A stretch of 64,000 nucleotides of DNA from NCBI GenBank assembly GCA_963970005.1, contig CAXAMN010021284.1, forward strand, positions 892,711 through 956,710, read 5' to 3'. The position numbers and the translations under genes were made by a program. Each line of letters begins with the position of its first letter. The first letter of the stretch is position 1. The stretch comes from Durusdinium trenchii. Lineage: Eukaryota; Sar; Dinophyceae; Suessiales; Symbiodiniaceae. Below are positions 10,085-20,033 of the stretch, piece by piece. Under the pieces are notes generated by a model. It had not been told where the DNA came from, made no database searches, and saw nothing but the letters and a program-made list of their open reading frames with translations.

Positions 10085-10328
10085 TCACCTGTATTTCCGT
10101 CTTTCATCAACCTCAACACACCGAAAGAAAGGATCGCGTAAATGGATGACAGAAAGTGAACTAGCACTGAAGTATGGCTCGAGCGAGATAGCAGCTCGCA
10201 TCGTATGGTCAAAGAAAAGTGACCCGGCAATCGCTGCTACTCAAGTGCGGATGCACCCAGACGCTCCAGAAGCTAGGTTGCACAAACATGTCATTTCTAC
10301 TGCTGCACAGTGCAAAACATGTTCCTGA
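10085..10328 (+). CDS. Exon with conserved KWMTESELALKYG block
   Basis: The frame contains SRKWMTESELALKYGSSEIA followed by a basic helix and VRMHPDAPEARLHKH. The arrangement (a WMT/WLT..ELxxKYG helix and later a HPD.P.A block) is a recurrent unit in dinoflagellate multi-copy proteins. It is the expected next block after RAAHARYMRFSRSL in the preceding exon. Molecular function unknown. Confidence 0.55.
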
Positions 10329-10368
10329 GTCATGTTGTATTAACTAGTTTAAGCATGCACATCAGGAC

Positions 10369-10689
10369 GTGGAACAATTTTACTGCTGGGATCATGATGG
10401 AGAAGAAGATGAAGAAGACACAACACTTCAAGTTCTGTTCGAAGCAACAGACACCGACCGTAAAGCATCAAGAAGCAGGAGCAGGAGGAAGTCGCGCGGT
10501 AGGAGATCTTCTAGATCACATGGTAGGAAGAAGGCAAAGAAGGCCAGCAAGCACAAGAAAAACAAGAAAAGAAAGCACCCTTCAACTTCGAAGTCAAGTC
10601 CTTCCTCATCATCATCAGTGTCGGATTCCTCCACCTCATCAAGTGCAGCATCGAAGAAGAAGGACACTCAGTCACCATACCTTAATTAA
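10369..10689 (+). CDS. Arg/Ser- and Lys-rich exon
   Basis: Starts with FYCWDHDGEEDEEDTTLQ, an acidic patch after aromatic/Cys residues, then an SR/RS tract (SRSRSRRKSRGRRSSRSHGR), a Lys-rich tract, and a Ser-rich tail. SR-like and Lys-rich tracts suggest a nuclear, nucleic-acid-associated protein, but this is inference from composition only. TAA near 10687 follows. Confidence 0.5.
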   Translation: MEQFYCWDHDGEEDEEDTTLQVLFEATDTDRKASRSRSRRKSRGRRSSRSHGRKKAKKASKHKKNKKRKHPSTSKSSPSSSSSVSDSSTSSSAASKKKDTQSPYLN

Positions 10690-10716
10690 GATTTGAACTA
10701 GTACGCAGCCACAAGC

Positions 10717-10970
10717 TTGACTCTTCACACAACTGTAGCCACAACCTCCCCCTGCGTTGAACTCCACAACACTGTGAAGGAGAAAAAGTCAGCCAAAACT
10801 GGAAAAGGAAAAAAGAATAAGAAAGGGCAGGAAACTGAGGCCCAAAGAAAGAAGCGAGAAGAGAAAGAGAAAGAGGATGAGCGCAAAGCAGAAGAGAAAA
10901 GGAAAAAGGACAAGCTGAAAGAACACGTTGCAAAAGTACGCAAGGCTTGGTTTGACTGTTTAACTCAATC
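10717..10970 (+). CDS. Lys/Glu-rich helical exon
   Basis: The frame reads VKEKKSAKTGKGKKNKKGQE and then alternates K, E and R (a probable charged single helix or coiled coil) to KDKLKEHVAKVRKAWFD. After about 10950 the frame loses the composition. It follows directly from the SR-like exon and precedes the last two exons of the gene. Confidence 0.5.
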
Positions 10971-11063
10971 ATGTGCATATCTGTTCACATTTGCATATCC
11001 GTTCACATTGAGCTTATATACAAAATGATAATGTGATATGGTCTCCAAAATTGTTCGCTTCAT

Positions 11064-11571
11064 TTGCTCCTGCAGGCCTTGAGCAAAATCAGCTCAGGGA
11101 TCCAGAAGGCTTCCACTGCCGAGGACAAAGCGTCCAAGATGCAAAAGCCTCAGATCAATGATGCTGTGTCATCGCTCACACCACCACGTTTGGATATGGA
11201 TCCTATCTCCTTGTTTCTACATTATAAGCATTCCCCTGGGGGGTTGGTGTCCCAAACTCGGTTGAGGTCATCGGCCCTCCAGAAAGCCTTCTTAGCTGAG
11301 TTGAAGCCTTTCCAAACTAAATTGGAGAAGGAACGCAAAGCTCTGCAACGTGCCATTGACAACGCAGAGGCTCTTTGTTTGTTGCTTTCAACCTTAGGTC
11401 TTTCGTTTGATGATCAAAGTCTCATGCCTAGGTTAGGAACTAACCATTTCACAAAATCGGCAAAACCGTGTGCAGGTTGGGCATGAGGACTCTGCTGACC
11501 GAGCCGCAGATCATGGGCAAACAATTGCTCAGGAGTTCTTTGATTTTCTATCCAATGCTGGATTGAAGTAG
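11064..11571 (+). CDS. Last exons of the Lys-rich gene; stop at 11569-11571
   Basis: From about 11076 the frame reads ALSKISSGIQKASTAEDKAS, later FLAELKPFQTKLEKERKALQ, a helical region. After an apparent intron a second stretch from about 11468 reads GHEDSADRAADHGQTIAQEF and ends LSNAGLK with TAG at 11569-11571. The closing block (a helix followed by a short hydrophobic tail and stop) is the kind of ending I associate with this dinoflagellate family. Together with 8685-10970 this makes a plausible seven-exon gene of unknown function. Confidence 0.5.
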
Positions 11572-12520
11572 ATGTTTGTGTGCATCGAGTTTTGGTGCTT
11601 GATCAAAGCTTTAAGAGGAGACACTGCTTAGAGCGTGCACATGCGCATGTTCAGTGCAAGCAATTTTGAATGGTATATGGAAACAAAGTACACCACAAAC
11701 TCTGACAATTTTAGATGCGCTAATTCCTAGTCTATGAATGTTGCTTGCGCTTGGGTGGGTGCAATTGTACTAAACAATTGCTACGGTCTTCTGTGCAGCA
11801 CGTGCGTGGTGTTATCCTCCCCTAGCTCAACCGAAGCTGGTGAACTCGATCTCATGTGGACAAAATTGCAAAGCTTGTCCAATGCACACTGCAAACCTGG
11901 TCATTCTTTTGGGATTTCAAAAAAATCGGGCAGGTGGAGAGTCGATTGAGCCCATCATCCCGTATGTCTTCAATGAACAGGTGGACAATATAAGCAGCGG
12001 GGTAACTTGGCAGCAATCAGGATCGATCAATGCCCTAGAAGGTTAAGAACCCTTTTGGCACCATCGAATCCAAGTACCCATCACCTAGTGACTTTTTGGA
12101 CTGTGGTTTTAGATTCCCAGGAAATGGCTCTGTGTACCACAAACACGAACAAGTGGTGATGTTGTTTGCGCCAGGCATCATCTGTTCACAAAGCGATGCG
12201 TCAAGTACGAGCACATGTGAAAGTGCCTTGGCTCAATCGTTCACACATGAAACCCAACATGCAATAATGATGAAAAGCACATACGGAATGTTGACCCTAG
12301 TCGTTCTGGCTGCAACCCAGCCAGGAGAGTGGTGCTGCTGTGAGTGGTGAGTCCCGCAACCTAGCCAGCAAGTCTGGCGTGAATGACAGCCGGGATTTCT
12401 GGAGAGCTTGCAAGATTCCTGTGGTACACGTGAATGCAAGAATGTAGCTTTTGTTTTTGAATTGATTTGAGGTAGTTATAACCTTGTGATGTTGAGCTGG
12501 CATAGCTGTCCTACATCGAC
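11572..12520 (+). other. No secure gene; weak exon-like fragments
   Basis: Frames of 60-85 aa (11734-11949, 11840-12046, 12096-12350) are open, with no motif. One or two could be 5' exons of the gene beginning at 12532. No repeats of note. Confidence 0.25.
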
Positions 12521-12531
12521 AAGCTGAGGAA

Positions 12532-13296
12532 ATGGAAGAAATTACCATCCCTGTCAAGGATTTGAAAGATCCACGTGGATGGTCGTTGGCAAACTACCCC
12601 ATTCTGTTGCCTCACAGAATCATTGCCTATCTATGGGACGGTATTGGCATCCGCATACCCCAAGAAGACATTGATACTTTTTGGCAGGTTGGAAGGGAAA
12701 CTGGAGACCCACGCTTACGTGGATTCATAGAACGGGAGGACAATAGAAACAGAATCCCGATTGGCCTATATGGTGATTCAGCGCAGCTTTTGACCCAGTA
12801 CCGGACTGAGAAATGGCTTGGTCTCTTCCTGGATGTTTGCCACTTCCGTCCCCTCTCCATCCGTGCTTCAAGATTCTTGTTGTTCTCCATCGATGATAGC
12901 TTGCTTCTCCAGGGAGGCAAAACGATGAACAGTGTCCTGAGGCATATCGTTTGGAGCTGTAATGCGCTGCATGAGGGAAAGAACCCTGTTCTGGGGCCTG
13001 GCTCAAAGCCCCTCTTGCCACACCAGGAAGAAATTGCGGGTACACCAATCTCAACAGCTTTCCCCCATTTGTGCTGGTCAGTTACTGAACTAAGAGGGGA
13101 CTGGCGCTATCATAAAGAGACATGGAGATTCAATTCGTCATGGCAAGCAGACTTTGTCTGCTTTCGATGTCCGGCCAGAACAAAGGGTCCCTTTGCTAGT
13201 CGGTATTACAACTGCTCCACTACAGCGTCGTGGCTGACCTCTGAGTACACATTGGATGAGTTTATCTCCAATCAACTGCCGCCAGTTGGCAACTGA
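12532..13296 (+). CDS. 254-aa conserved dinoflagellate-type exon (LRGDW family)
   Basis: Opens with ATG (12532) and reads MEEITIPVKDLKDPRGWSLA; stop TGA at 13294-13296. Recognisable blocks: RIPIGLYGDSAQL (about residues 73-85), SIRASRFLLFSIDDSLL (about 108-124), TELRGDWRYHKETWRF (about 188-203) and CFRCPARTKG with a Cys pair (about 212-221). The order GD-L, then a two-hydrophobic-block middle, then LRGDWxxHKE and a Cys pair recurs, as far as I remember, in a large dinoflagellate family. It resembles the core of CACTA/Plavaka-like transposase ORFs in layout, but I cannot show homology. The frame is intact and codon-like throughout. Confidence 0.6.
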   Translation: MEEITIPVKDLKDPRGWSLANYPILLPHRIIAYLWDGIGIRIPQEDIDTFWQVGRETGDPRLRGFIEREDNRNRIPIGLYGDSAQLLTQYRTEKWLGLFLDVCHFRPLSIRASRFLLFSIDDSLLLQGGKTMNSVLRHIVWSCNALHEGKNPVLGPGSKPLLPHQEEIAGTPISTAFPHLCWSVTELRGDWRYHKETWRFNSSWQADFVCFRCPARTKGPFASRYYNCSTTASWLTSEYTLDEFISNQLPPVGN

Positions 13297-13859
13297 AGCA
13301 CGTCATCATTTTGGCACACTTTAACTGTTAACTCACCCTGGCCCTGACTAGTTGATATTGGGGTATTCTATTGGTCAAGGTTGATTAATGGGGTGCCTTC
13401 ATGATACAACTGAGGCCCATTATTGTTGTTGAAGCATTTTGATCATCGGATGATATCGTGGTGTTCCATGCACGCTGTCAATTTGGGCATTACCTACAGC
13501 TGCAATGCAGGGGCACTGAAGCTTTCGACATGATTTGCGTGCGGTATCTTTTGCATTTTCATTTGAAAGATGGCCCCCTCAAACAACAAGTCATCAACAA
13601 GGATCTGTGATTAGGGGATTTGTTGAAGAGGATGCGCACTAGTCATGGAGCCTGCACCACCCCCCCAATTGAGACAAGGCACAAGTCACAGTAAGTTCAT
13701 ACCCCCCATGAAGCTCACGGTGCACAGCTACCATGGCAGTCTATGGAAATTACAGTAAATGTTTGGCCTTTTTTCCTGTGGGTGAGCTTCAGACTATGGC
13801 CATCATCTTAGGAGCATTCTAGCGGAAGAACTACTGTATTTTGGACATGGAACCTTTGA

Positions 13860-14598
13860 ACAACAATTGGACTGGGCATATAAACATTTCTGCAGCTACT
13901 GCTATACATGGCGAATTAAGCACTCGCAAACTCCCTTCACCAAGAAGTTGGTAAGCTGTCAATGCTGTAACATATTTTTTATGTTTCTACTTTGGTCCCT
14001 TGTTGAAGCAACTGTTGAACTACTGGTCGATGTCAAACACAGCATCCTAGCTAGGTCTGCAAGAAGGATGGTGAATACCTCATGACTGCCAAAGCCTTCA
14101 ATGGACGCATTATCACATCGTGGCTGCGTCATTGCTTGGAGGATGCAGTGCAGTGCGGGCGCTTTCCAAACCATGAACGATTGCATGTGGCATCGTTGGC
14201 AATGAACCTAGGGATTCTCCTAACAGAAAGCTTTCGTTCCGCTTATATAGGTCAAAAGAGACAGTTGAATCTCACCTTCGAACTTGTTTCTTGAACCATT
14301 TCGATTCCATGTACTTTAATAATATGTGGCAGCAAAGGACCAAAATAGATCGATGGTTTTGGCTTTGCGAATCCAATGGGAGATTCTTGCACCCTAGCTG
14401 AACGTTTGCCCTTTGGTCCAGCTCGTGTTGCAAAATGCCACTGCATGCCTGCAAAGGTCTCGTGATGTGGCCACTGATGTTTGGAGAACAGGGCTTGGTT
14501 TCATTGAGCATTACAGTCGGCTGACAGCCTTATCGGTGAGGCTGGCTCACATAATGTTCTTGGCATATGTGTGCAATGGATCGGTTGATTGTTGTTAG
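13860..14598 (+). CDS. Downstream exons of the LRGDW-family gene
   Basis: Three stretches: 13867-13955 (LDWAYKHFCSYCYTWRIKHS), 14065-14240 (YLMTAKAFNGRIITSWLRHC and then a helix) and 14413-14598 (LQRSRDVATDVWRTGLGFIE). AKAFNGR..SWL is a block I associate with the C-terminal half of the same dinoflagellate family as the upstream 254-aa exon. Splice sites are not fixed. The stretch 13300-13860 between the exon groups shows no coding segment and is probably intronic. Confidence 0.45.
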
Positions 14599-14599
14599 A

Positions 14600-16240
14600 A
14601 AACCTGTCTTGATCGAAGAACTTTTGATCGTCCTTGGTCAGGGCCATGAAACAGCAATTTCTTATGAAGCCCAAGATCCATGTTCCTTAGCTGCTTAGGT
14701 TGCTTGAAGGTTGCACTTAATTTCTGTTCATTCCTTCACACTGCTTTGTGTGAGAAGTGGTGCTGGTGGAATATACTATAGGTCCTAGGGCACCTGGCGT
14801 GGGATTCCCTGGTCTTCCGCATTTGGGTCTTGAAGCTGGCAAGTTTTTGTTTTCTTTGTTGTTTATTGGCAGCATAGCCCCAAGGCCGCTGATACTCATG
14901 TGATCCCCTGTTTTTTTCTTTTGTATTGTTGTGGAGTATGAGGTCGCAATTGTAGATTTCACCATTGCTACAGAGACGAAGACGCAATGCGCTGGTTGAA
15001 AGGTGACCTGCTTGCACTCGTTGTGCAGTACTTGAGGTGGCAAGTAGGATGTTTGATGTACTAGGTGGTCAAAATACCTAAGGCATCAGCAAGCATACCA
15101 GTGCCAAGAATAGACCTGCTTGGGTTCTTCGTTGTGCTCGTCTTCGACTTCTTTCAATGAAAACCCGGGTCAAAAAGCTGCTTTGGCCAAAATGGTATCA
15201 GAATGATCTAGCCAGTTGAATCCTTCAGCTTACTGACCCAGGCTGCTGAAGACCAATCGCCGCTAGTGTGGACGTGCTTGGAGTGGAAAAGAACTGGAGA
15301 GAACAAGAGCAGATTGGGGAGGGTAGCACACCCTCAAAGCCGTGATTGGGATAATGTCTGTTCCTAAAAGCGACTTTATTAAAATGTCTCTTGGACTATG
15401 AGGGTATATATATATATATATTTTTTATAGATATAGATATATATATATACACAAGAAATATTTGTTTAGAACTGCTTGCTTGCGCATGCGGGGTGGAGGT
15501 TGGCCTGCTTGCGCATCAGCATCCACTCACCACAGCCTGTCTCAGACGTGCTTTGCTTGGCCAAAGGTATTGCTGGTGTGGTGGGGGAAATAATTTTCGG
15601 AGAGCAAACCACATATTGCTTTTGGTTGAAGAAGCTGCAGTGCCTGAAGTCACGGAACTGGGGACGCGTTTGGCAACTGCTTGAGTCCCACTTGCTCACA
15701 CCTGCTTTAGCTGAGTCATGGACGCTATACCTCCGTGGTGGCGATGGGACGATGATGTGATATATACCTTGCAGCTGTAAAAAAGAATTAGCACGCTGAC
15801 CCACAAACTGCTTTGTCGCTGTTGTATTTAATTATGTCGGGTTGGCGGTGTGTCCGCTGTAGGTGGCGGTGTCACCGCTGTAGGAACTGACATGTTCAAC
15901 AGGCGGCTGCCTCACCCCTCTTTGGTCTACAAAAAGGGATGGTTTTAGAAGAGCGCTCACACAATGAAAAAACCAATGTTTTCCAACAATTTCTTGAAAC
16001 TAGCATTTTACAACTTAAAAAACAGGTTTTTGTGAAAAAGTAAAAAATTGAAAAACAAGCGCTTGTCACACGCCTGCGCTCTACTTAGCCTACTTATAAG
16101 TGTGGTTATAAGTTGGTATAAGTAGTAAGGTCATAAGTCTGTAATTATAAGCTATTTGTAAGTAATTGTTCTGGCCTAAGTAACACCGGACCTTGTGGTA
16201 CGTAGATGTCTTTTTCATCGGGGTACGCTGGACAAGGATT
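14600..16240. other. Gene-poor spacer with AT microsatellite
   Basis: No convincing coding segment. A (TA)n/TATAGA microsatellite lies at about 15402-15452. Two copies of the GGCGGTGT motif start at 15845 and 15864. From 16080 a run of TTATAAG-type words is seen. Confidence 0.5.
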
Positions 16241-16319
16241 TGTCCTTTTCGTAGCTGGACATCACTCATTGCGCCGACATGGGAAATACGGTCGTCCGTT
16301 CTGAAACAAGACAGAAACG

Positions 16320-16850
16320 GACGAAAACAACCTCTCTCTCTCTCTTTTTTCTCTCTCGTTCTCTCTGCGTCTCCTTTCCTCGCTCGCAAATCCGGTCTGG
16401 AGGCGCGGTAAGACGCACCCACCCCCCCGACGAACGATTTGGGTGGGGGCGCGGTAAGACGCACCCGGCGCGGCGAGGGCGGAGACCTGGTTGGTGGAAG
16501 CGGGCGTGTCGCCAGGCAAACGCGCGCAGGGTGACTGCACGCACGCCCGCGCAGCCCGGGCGCCAGGCGCGCACAGCCGTCGCGCGCACGAGTGCAACCG
16601 CGGTCGGCGAACTCCGGCAGTGGTGCCCGCCCGGCGCGTCTGCCTCCGCCAAGTGGAGCTCTAGCGCGGGGATCCCGAGCTGTGTCGCGTGACCTGGCCT
16701 CGGCGCCGCCGAGCAGCACCGTTCCAAGGCATCTGGGACATAGAGTTGCGCTGCCGACGGGGCTGTGCCGGAACCTGAGCTGGAGGCAACGGTCGAGGCG
16801 GTGGCGTGGGGCCAAAGAAGACTGGTTGTAGCAACCCGAACTAGACCCAA
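16320..16850. other. GC-rich island, coding status unclear
   Basis: GC content rises sharply between about 16390 and 16800. Long frames are open on both strands (for example 16090-16815 minus and 16279-16692 plus), which is expected of GC-rich DNA even without coding. A 19-bp word GGCGCGGTAAGACGCACCC occurs at about 16402 and again at 16449, a local duplication. No domain is recognised. In this genome GC islands often mark exons, so a plus-strand exon near 16740-16840 is possible. Confidence 0.35.
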
Positions 16851-17009
16851 AAACCAGTCCGCAGTGCTGAATGTGGAATGTTGTTTGGCATGGGAGGGCG
16901 TGTCTTCTCTAAGTCACCGAAATTAATAAATTTAGATTTTATTGGATTTACGTAAATTGATGAATTTAGGTGGCAAAAAGCGTAAATGGGTTAGTAAATA
17001 TAAATTTTT

Positions 17010-17030
17010 GATTTAGGTACAACCTAAATC
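17010..17030. repeat. Small hairpin GATTTAGGT-ACA-ACCTAAATC
   Basis: Perfect 9-bp inverted repeat with a 3-nt loop in an AT-rich stretch that repeats the word TTTAGGT several times between 16930 and 17040. Confidence 0.7.
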
Positions 17031-17348
17031 TATTTAGGTTGGTCTTCACTAAGGGCTTTTCCTATTTTTCATTACTTTTTGATTTGCAAATATTCAAAAC
17101 TGCATCTAAAATCCATCTTGTGAAGAAAGTAATTTGTAAAACATATAGCCACAAGTAGAGACACTTGGATAAAAGCACAAGCACACACATTCAGGTATAA
17201 GCACAAGGGAAAGACAAGCACAAGCAAAATGACTTGGGTGAAACAGAAAAGCAACTCAGGTAAACACAGTTCCAATTTGGAAGAACATGTGGCCACACAG
17301 TGTTTGGGCTGCTACTTTTTGGGCAGCTACTGTTCCAGAAAACTTCCT

Positions 17349-18038
17349 CTAAATTAAGCATTGTTTTTCCTGAGGTGCAACAGGTGCCTGTACTTGAGAC
17401 TGGCCACTTTGGTTGCCCCCCAGTGCTTGTTGCCTGCAAGGCAGCTTTTCATCAAGGTCGCGCATTTGGGCAAACAAGGGCTTCTCCAGGTTGACCATGA
17501 GCTTTCCATCCTTTGTCCTGTCCAGGACTTGGTTCACTATCTTGCGCTGTTCTTCTGTGCGCCCCTTCTTCATGCTCAAGGTCTTCTTCCAAGCCTGCGC
17601 AACATAGTCTGGCAGAGAGCCCTCAGACAACAAGGCCTTGAACTTGTTGTCCTTCGACCTGTCCTTCTTGGCCTCATCGCACTCAAAGAAGTCTGCATTG
17701 CCCTGCTCCTCCTCCTCCTCCTCCACATTCTCTTGGTCATCCTCTTCAACTTCTGGTGCTTCCTCCTCCTGATCCTCCTGCAACCCTGCTGCCCAGCCCT
17801 GAGCTGCTGGTTTCTTCTTTGGCTGAACGGTCTCTCCACTTGCAGCAGGCCTTTTCAACTAGTTGGCCTTTGGCTTTGCCTTTGGTTTGCCCTTTGCTTT
17901 TGCTTTGGGGCTCTTCCCTTTAGGGCTCTTTGCTTTGGTAGCAGGTCTCTTTTTCACAGGTGTACTGGGTGATTTTTGCTCACCATCTTCCTTCTCTTCA
18001 GGTGTGACTTGGCCCATAGGAATCTCTTCTTCTGCCAT
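17349..18038 (-). pseudogene. Lys-rich dinoflagellate gene with one in-frame TAG
   Basis: On the minus strand a Kozak-like GCCATGG (ATG at 18038-18036) starts MAEEEIPMGQVTPEEKEDGE, continues with a KSPKGKSPKAKAKGKPKAKP basic tract and meets TAG at 17861-17859. The same frame then stays open to 17349 for a further 169 codons: LKRPAASGETVQPKKK, an acidic E-rich tract, and a conserved-looking block DRSKDNKFKALLSEGSLPDY followed by KKGRTEEQRKIVNQVLDR. I recognise that block from multi-copy dinoflagellate proteins. One substitution would restore a 229-codon frame, so this is a recently disabled copy, a sequencing error, or a gene in which the stop is spliced out. The plus-strand frames opposite are shadows. 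Confidence 0.6.
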
Positions 18039-18309
18039 GGCAGCAAGCTACTGCACCTATCTTTCAACTCTTTCAAAGCTCTTTGAGATCAATCTAGCTG
18101 CAAAAGCAAACAACAATCAATAAGCCAGCTGCGCAGTAAACTCTCAACAACTTCAATTTGGACAACATACAATGCTGATCAAAAGCATTACATTCTCAGG
18201 TAAAGGATAAATTCACAAGAATGCTAGGTATGCTTTTGCTGACAAGATGATGCAAAACATCATAACTTTTCATAAAACCTACAACAAAGATCAAAAAAGT
18301 ATGAGTTTG

Positions 18310-18421
18310 TGATGCACTTTTGATGCACTTCTGATGTACTTTTGATGTACTGTTTGCAAAGTGTATACACTTTTAAAACAGTACATCAAAAGTACATCAG
18401 AAGTGCATCAAAAGTGCATCA
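18310..18421. repeat. Perfect 46-bp inverted repeat (hairpin)
   Basis: Left arm 18310-18355 and right arm 18376-18421 are exact reverse complements. The 20-nt spacer contains its own 16-bp palindrome AAAGTGTATACACTTT (18358-18373). Each arm is built of four 11-bp units of the form TGATGCACTTT. It lies about 270 bp upstream of the start of the minus-strand gene at 18038. It could be a foldback element or the precursor of a hairpin RNA. Confidence 0.9.
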
Positions 18422-18554
18422 AAAGTTCATCAAGAATTCATCAATATTTTGTCTTAAATTTATAGTTTTTGAACTAAATTTCATAAATACATATCAAATG
18501 CATTTCAACTCACAACAAGACTAAACAAGACTAAGCACACAATTCCAAGTTGAA

Positions 18555-18765
18555 TTGCATCCTCATGTAAAGTATACTTACACAAAGTCTCAACCACTGA
18601 AGTAAAATACACTCAAGTAAAACAATCCTCAAGTAATGTCTGCCATGCTCAAGTAAAGTGTGCCATGCTCAAGTGAAATCACATCCTCAAGTAAAAGCTC
18701 AACAGGTAAAGTCACACCCTCATGTAAAAGCTTCTCAAGTAAAGTCACATCTTCTTTATGTAACA
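18555..18765. repeat. CTCAAGTAAA-type degenerate repeats
   Basis: The word CTCAAGTAAA and variants (CTCATGTAAA, TGAAGTAAAA) recur roughly every 15-30 bp. The same word family reappears at about 19350-19480, so the repeats bracket the minus-strand gene at 18770-19229. Confidence 0.6.
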
Positions 18766-19229
18766 GCTTCTTAGTTCTCAAGCCAGGGTTGAGCTTGAGG
18801 CTTCGCAGCATGGACAACAAAATCCTCAAGGTAAGACCGCACTTGTCAATCATATCCTCAGTGGTATGGCCTTTGGGCAATGAAGAAAATTCTAAGTCCC
18901 TGTTTGCAATCATTGCCCTGAGGGTCGCATTCAACTTGGTAGGAGTGAGCTTTGTGTTTGGACACACTTTCACCAAGTCAAAACGCAAACAACTTTGGAC
19001 AACCACTCTCCATGAGGAGCTGTGCGCCATCCATAGGACATAGGGCCAGTGGGGGTGGGCAGATCAAACTCCATAGATCCTTCTTCTGCTTGAACTGCAA
19101 GAACCGTTGGATTGCAGTGGCTGGCATGCTGGGGTCAGCCACCAATCGAAACCTCCCACTTTGCTTCAATGACCTCTCCTCCACAGCAGCTTGCATCTTT
19201 ACCTGTGCAGCTGCTTCCAAAGCAGCCAT
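18629..19229 (-). pseudogene. Minus-strand gene in two overlapping frames, unknown
   Basis: A start in good context (ACCATGG, ATG at 19229-19227) reads MAALEAAAQVKMQAAVEERS, then RFRLVADPSMPATAIQRFLQ and WSLICPPPLALCPMDG, and stops with TGA at 18980-18978. A second frame, open from 19030 down to 18629, continues with equally coding-like sequence (FDLVKVCPNTKLTPTKLNAT, then a helical TEDMIDKCGLTLRILLSMLR). A single frameshift or a tiny intron in the 50-bp overlap would join them. The last 35 residues fall in the CTCAAGTAAA repeats and are probably not coding. No family recognised. Confidence 0.45.
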
Positions 19230-19349
19230 GGTCACAAACCAAAAAAAGCTAAAAGCAACTCACAGAGCCAAAAGATCTCTCACATAAAAGATGCGCCCTC
19301 ACACTGGCAAAAACCATCAGAGAGACAGAGACTGTGCTTCTTCCTAAAG

Positions 19350-19480
19350 TGAAGAAAAGTCCATATCCTCAAGTAAATTTCCTCCCTGAAGTAGACACCC
19401 TCAAGTAGAAAGGTTTTGTTCAAGTCAAGAAGGGTTCACAAGCTCAAGTAAATGCAATCCCTTCAAGTAAAGGCAAAGTC
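19350..19480. repeat. Second block of CTCAAGTAAA-type repeats
   Basis: Variants of CTCAAGTAAA recur here up to the start of the 14-bp satellite, on the far side of the minus-strand gene from the first block. Confidence 0.55.
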
Positions 19481-19494
19481 CACACCTCCTGCCA

Positions 19495-20000
19495 CCCACC
19501 AATTGTCACCACCCAATTGTCATCACCCACCAATTGTCACCCACCATTTGTCACCAACCAATTGCTACCAACCAAATGTCAACAACCAATTGTCATCAAC
19601 CAATTGCCACCCACCAATTGTCACCACCCAATTGTCATCAACCAATTGTCATCAACCAATTGCCACCCACCAATCGTCACCCACCATTTGTCACCAACCA
19701 ATTGCTACCAACCAATTGTCAACAACCAATTGTCACCCACCAATTGCTACCTACCAATTGTCACCAACCAATTGTCATCAACCAATTGTCATCAACCAAT
19801 TGCCACCCACCAATTGTCATCAACCAACTGTCATCAACCAATTGTCATCAACCAATTGCCACCAAATGTCACCAACAAACTTCCACCAACCAATTTCCAC
19901 CAACCAATTGCCACCAACCACTTGCCACCGACAAACTTCCACCCACAAACTGCCACCAACCAACTGCCACCAACCAATCGTCACCCACCAACCACCAATT
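19495..20000. repeat. 14-bp satellite CAACCAATTGTCAT, ~35 copies
   Basis: The unit is CAACCAATTGTCAT with variation mainly at the last 3-4 bases and in C/A at the start (CCACCAATTGCCAC and similar). Nearly every unit keeps CCAATTG, a CCAAT word overlapping the palindrome CAATTG. The plus strand is almost free of stop codons in all three frames, because 14 is not a multiple of 3 and the unit lacks stops in each phase, giving three overlapping frames rich in T, N, H, P and Q. These frames are repeat artefacts rather than genes. Confidence 0.85.
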
Positions 20001-20033
20001 GTCCGCTCCTGTGTCTGGTGAAGTTGTTAACAT

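Noticed and set aside
16090..16815. 241-codon minus-strand ORF
   Set aside because: It lies in a GC-rich island where several frames are open by composition, and has no motif or splice context.
19495..20000. CRISPR-like array
   Set aside because: The repeats are contiguous 14-bp units without spacers, and the DNA is eukaryotic.
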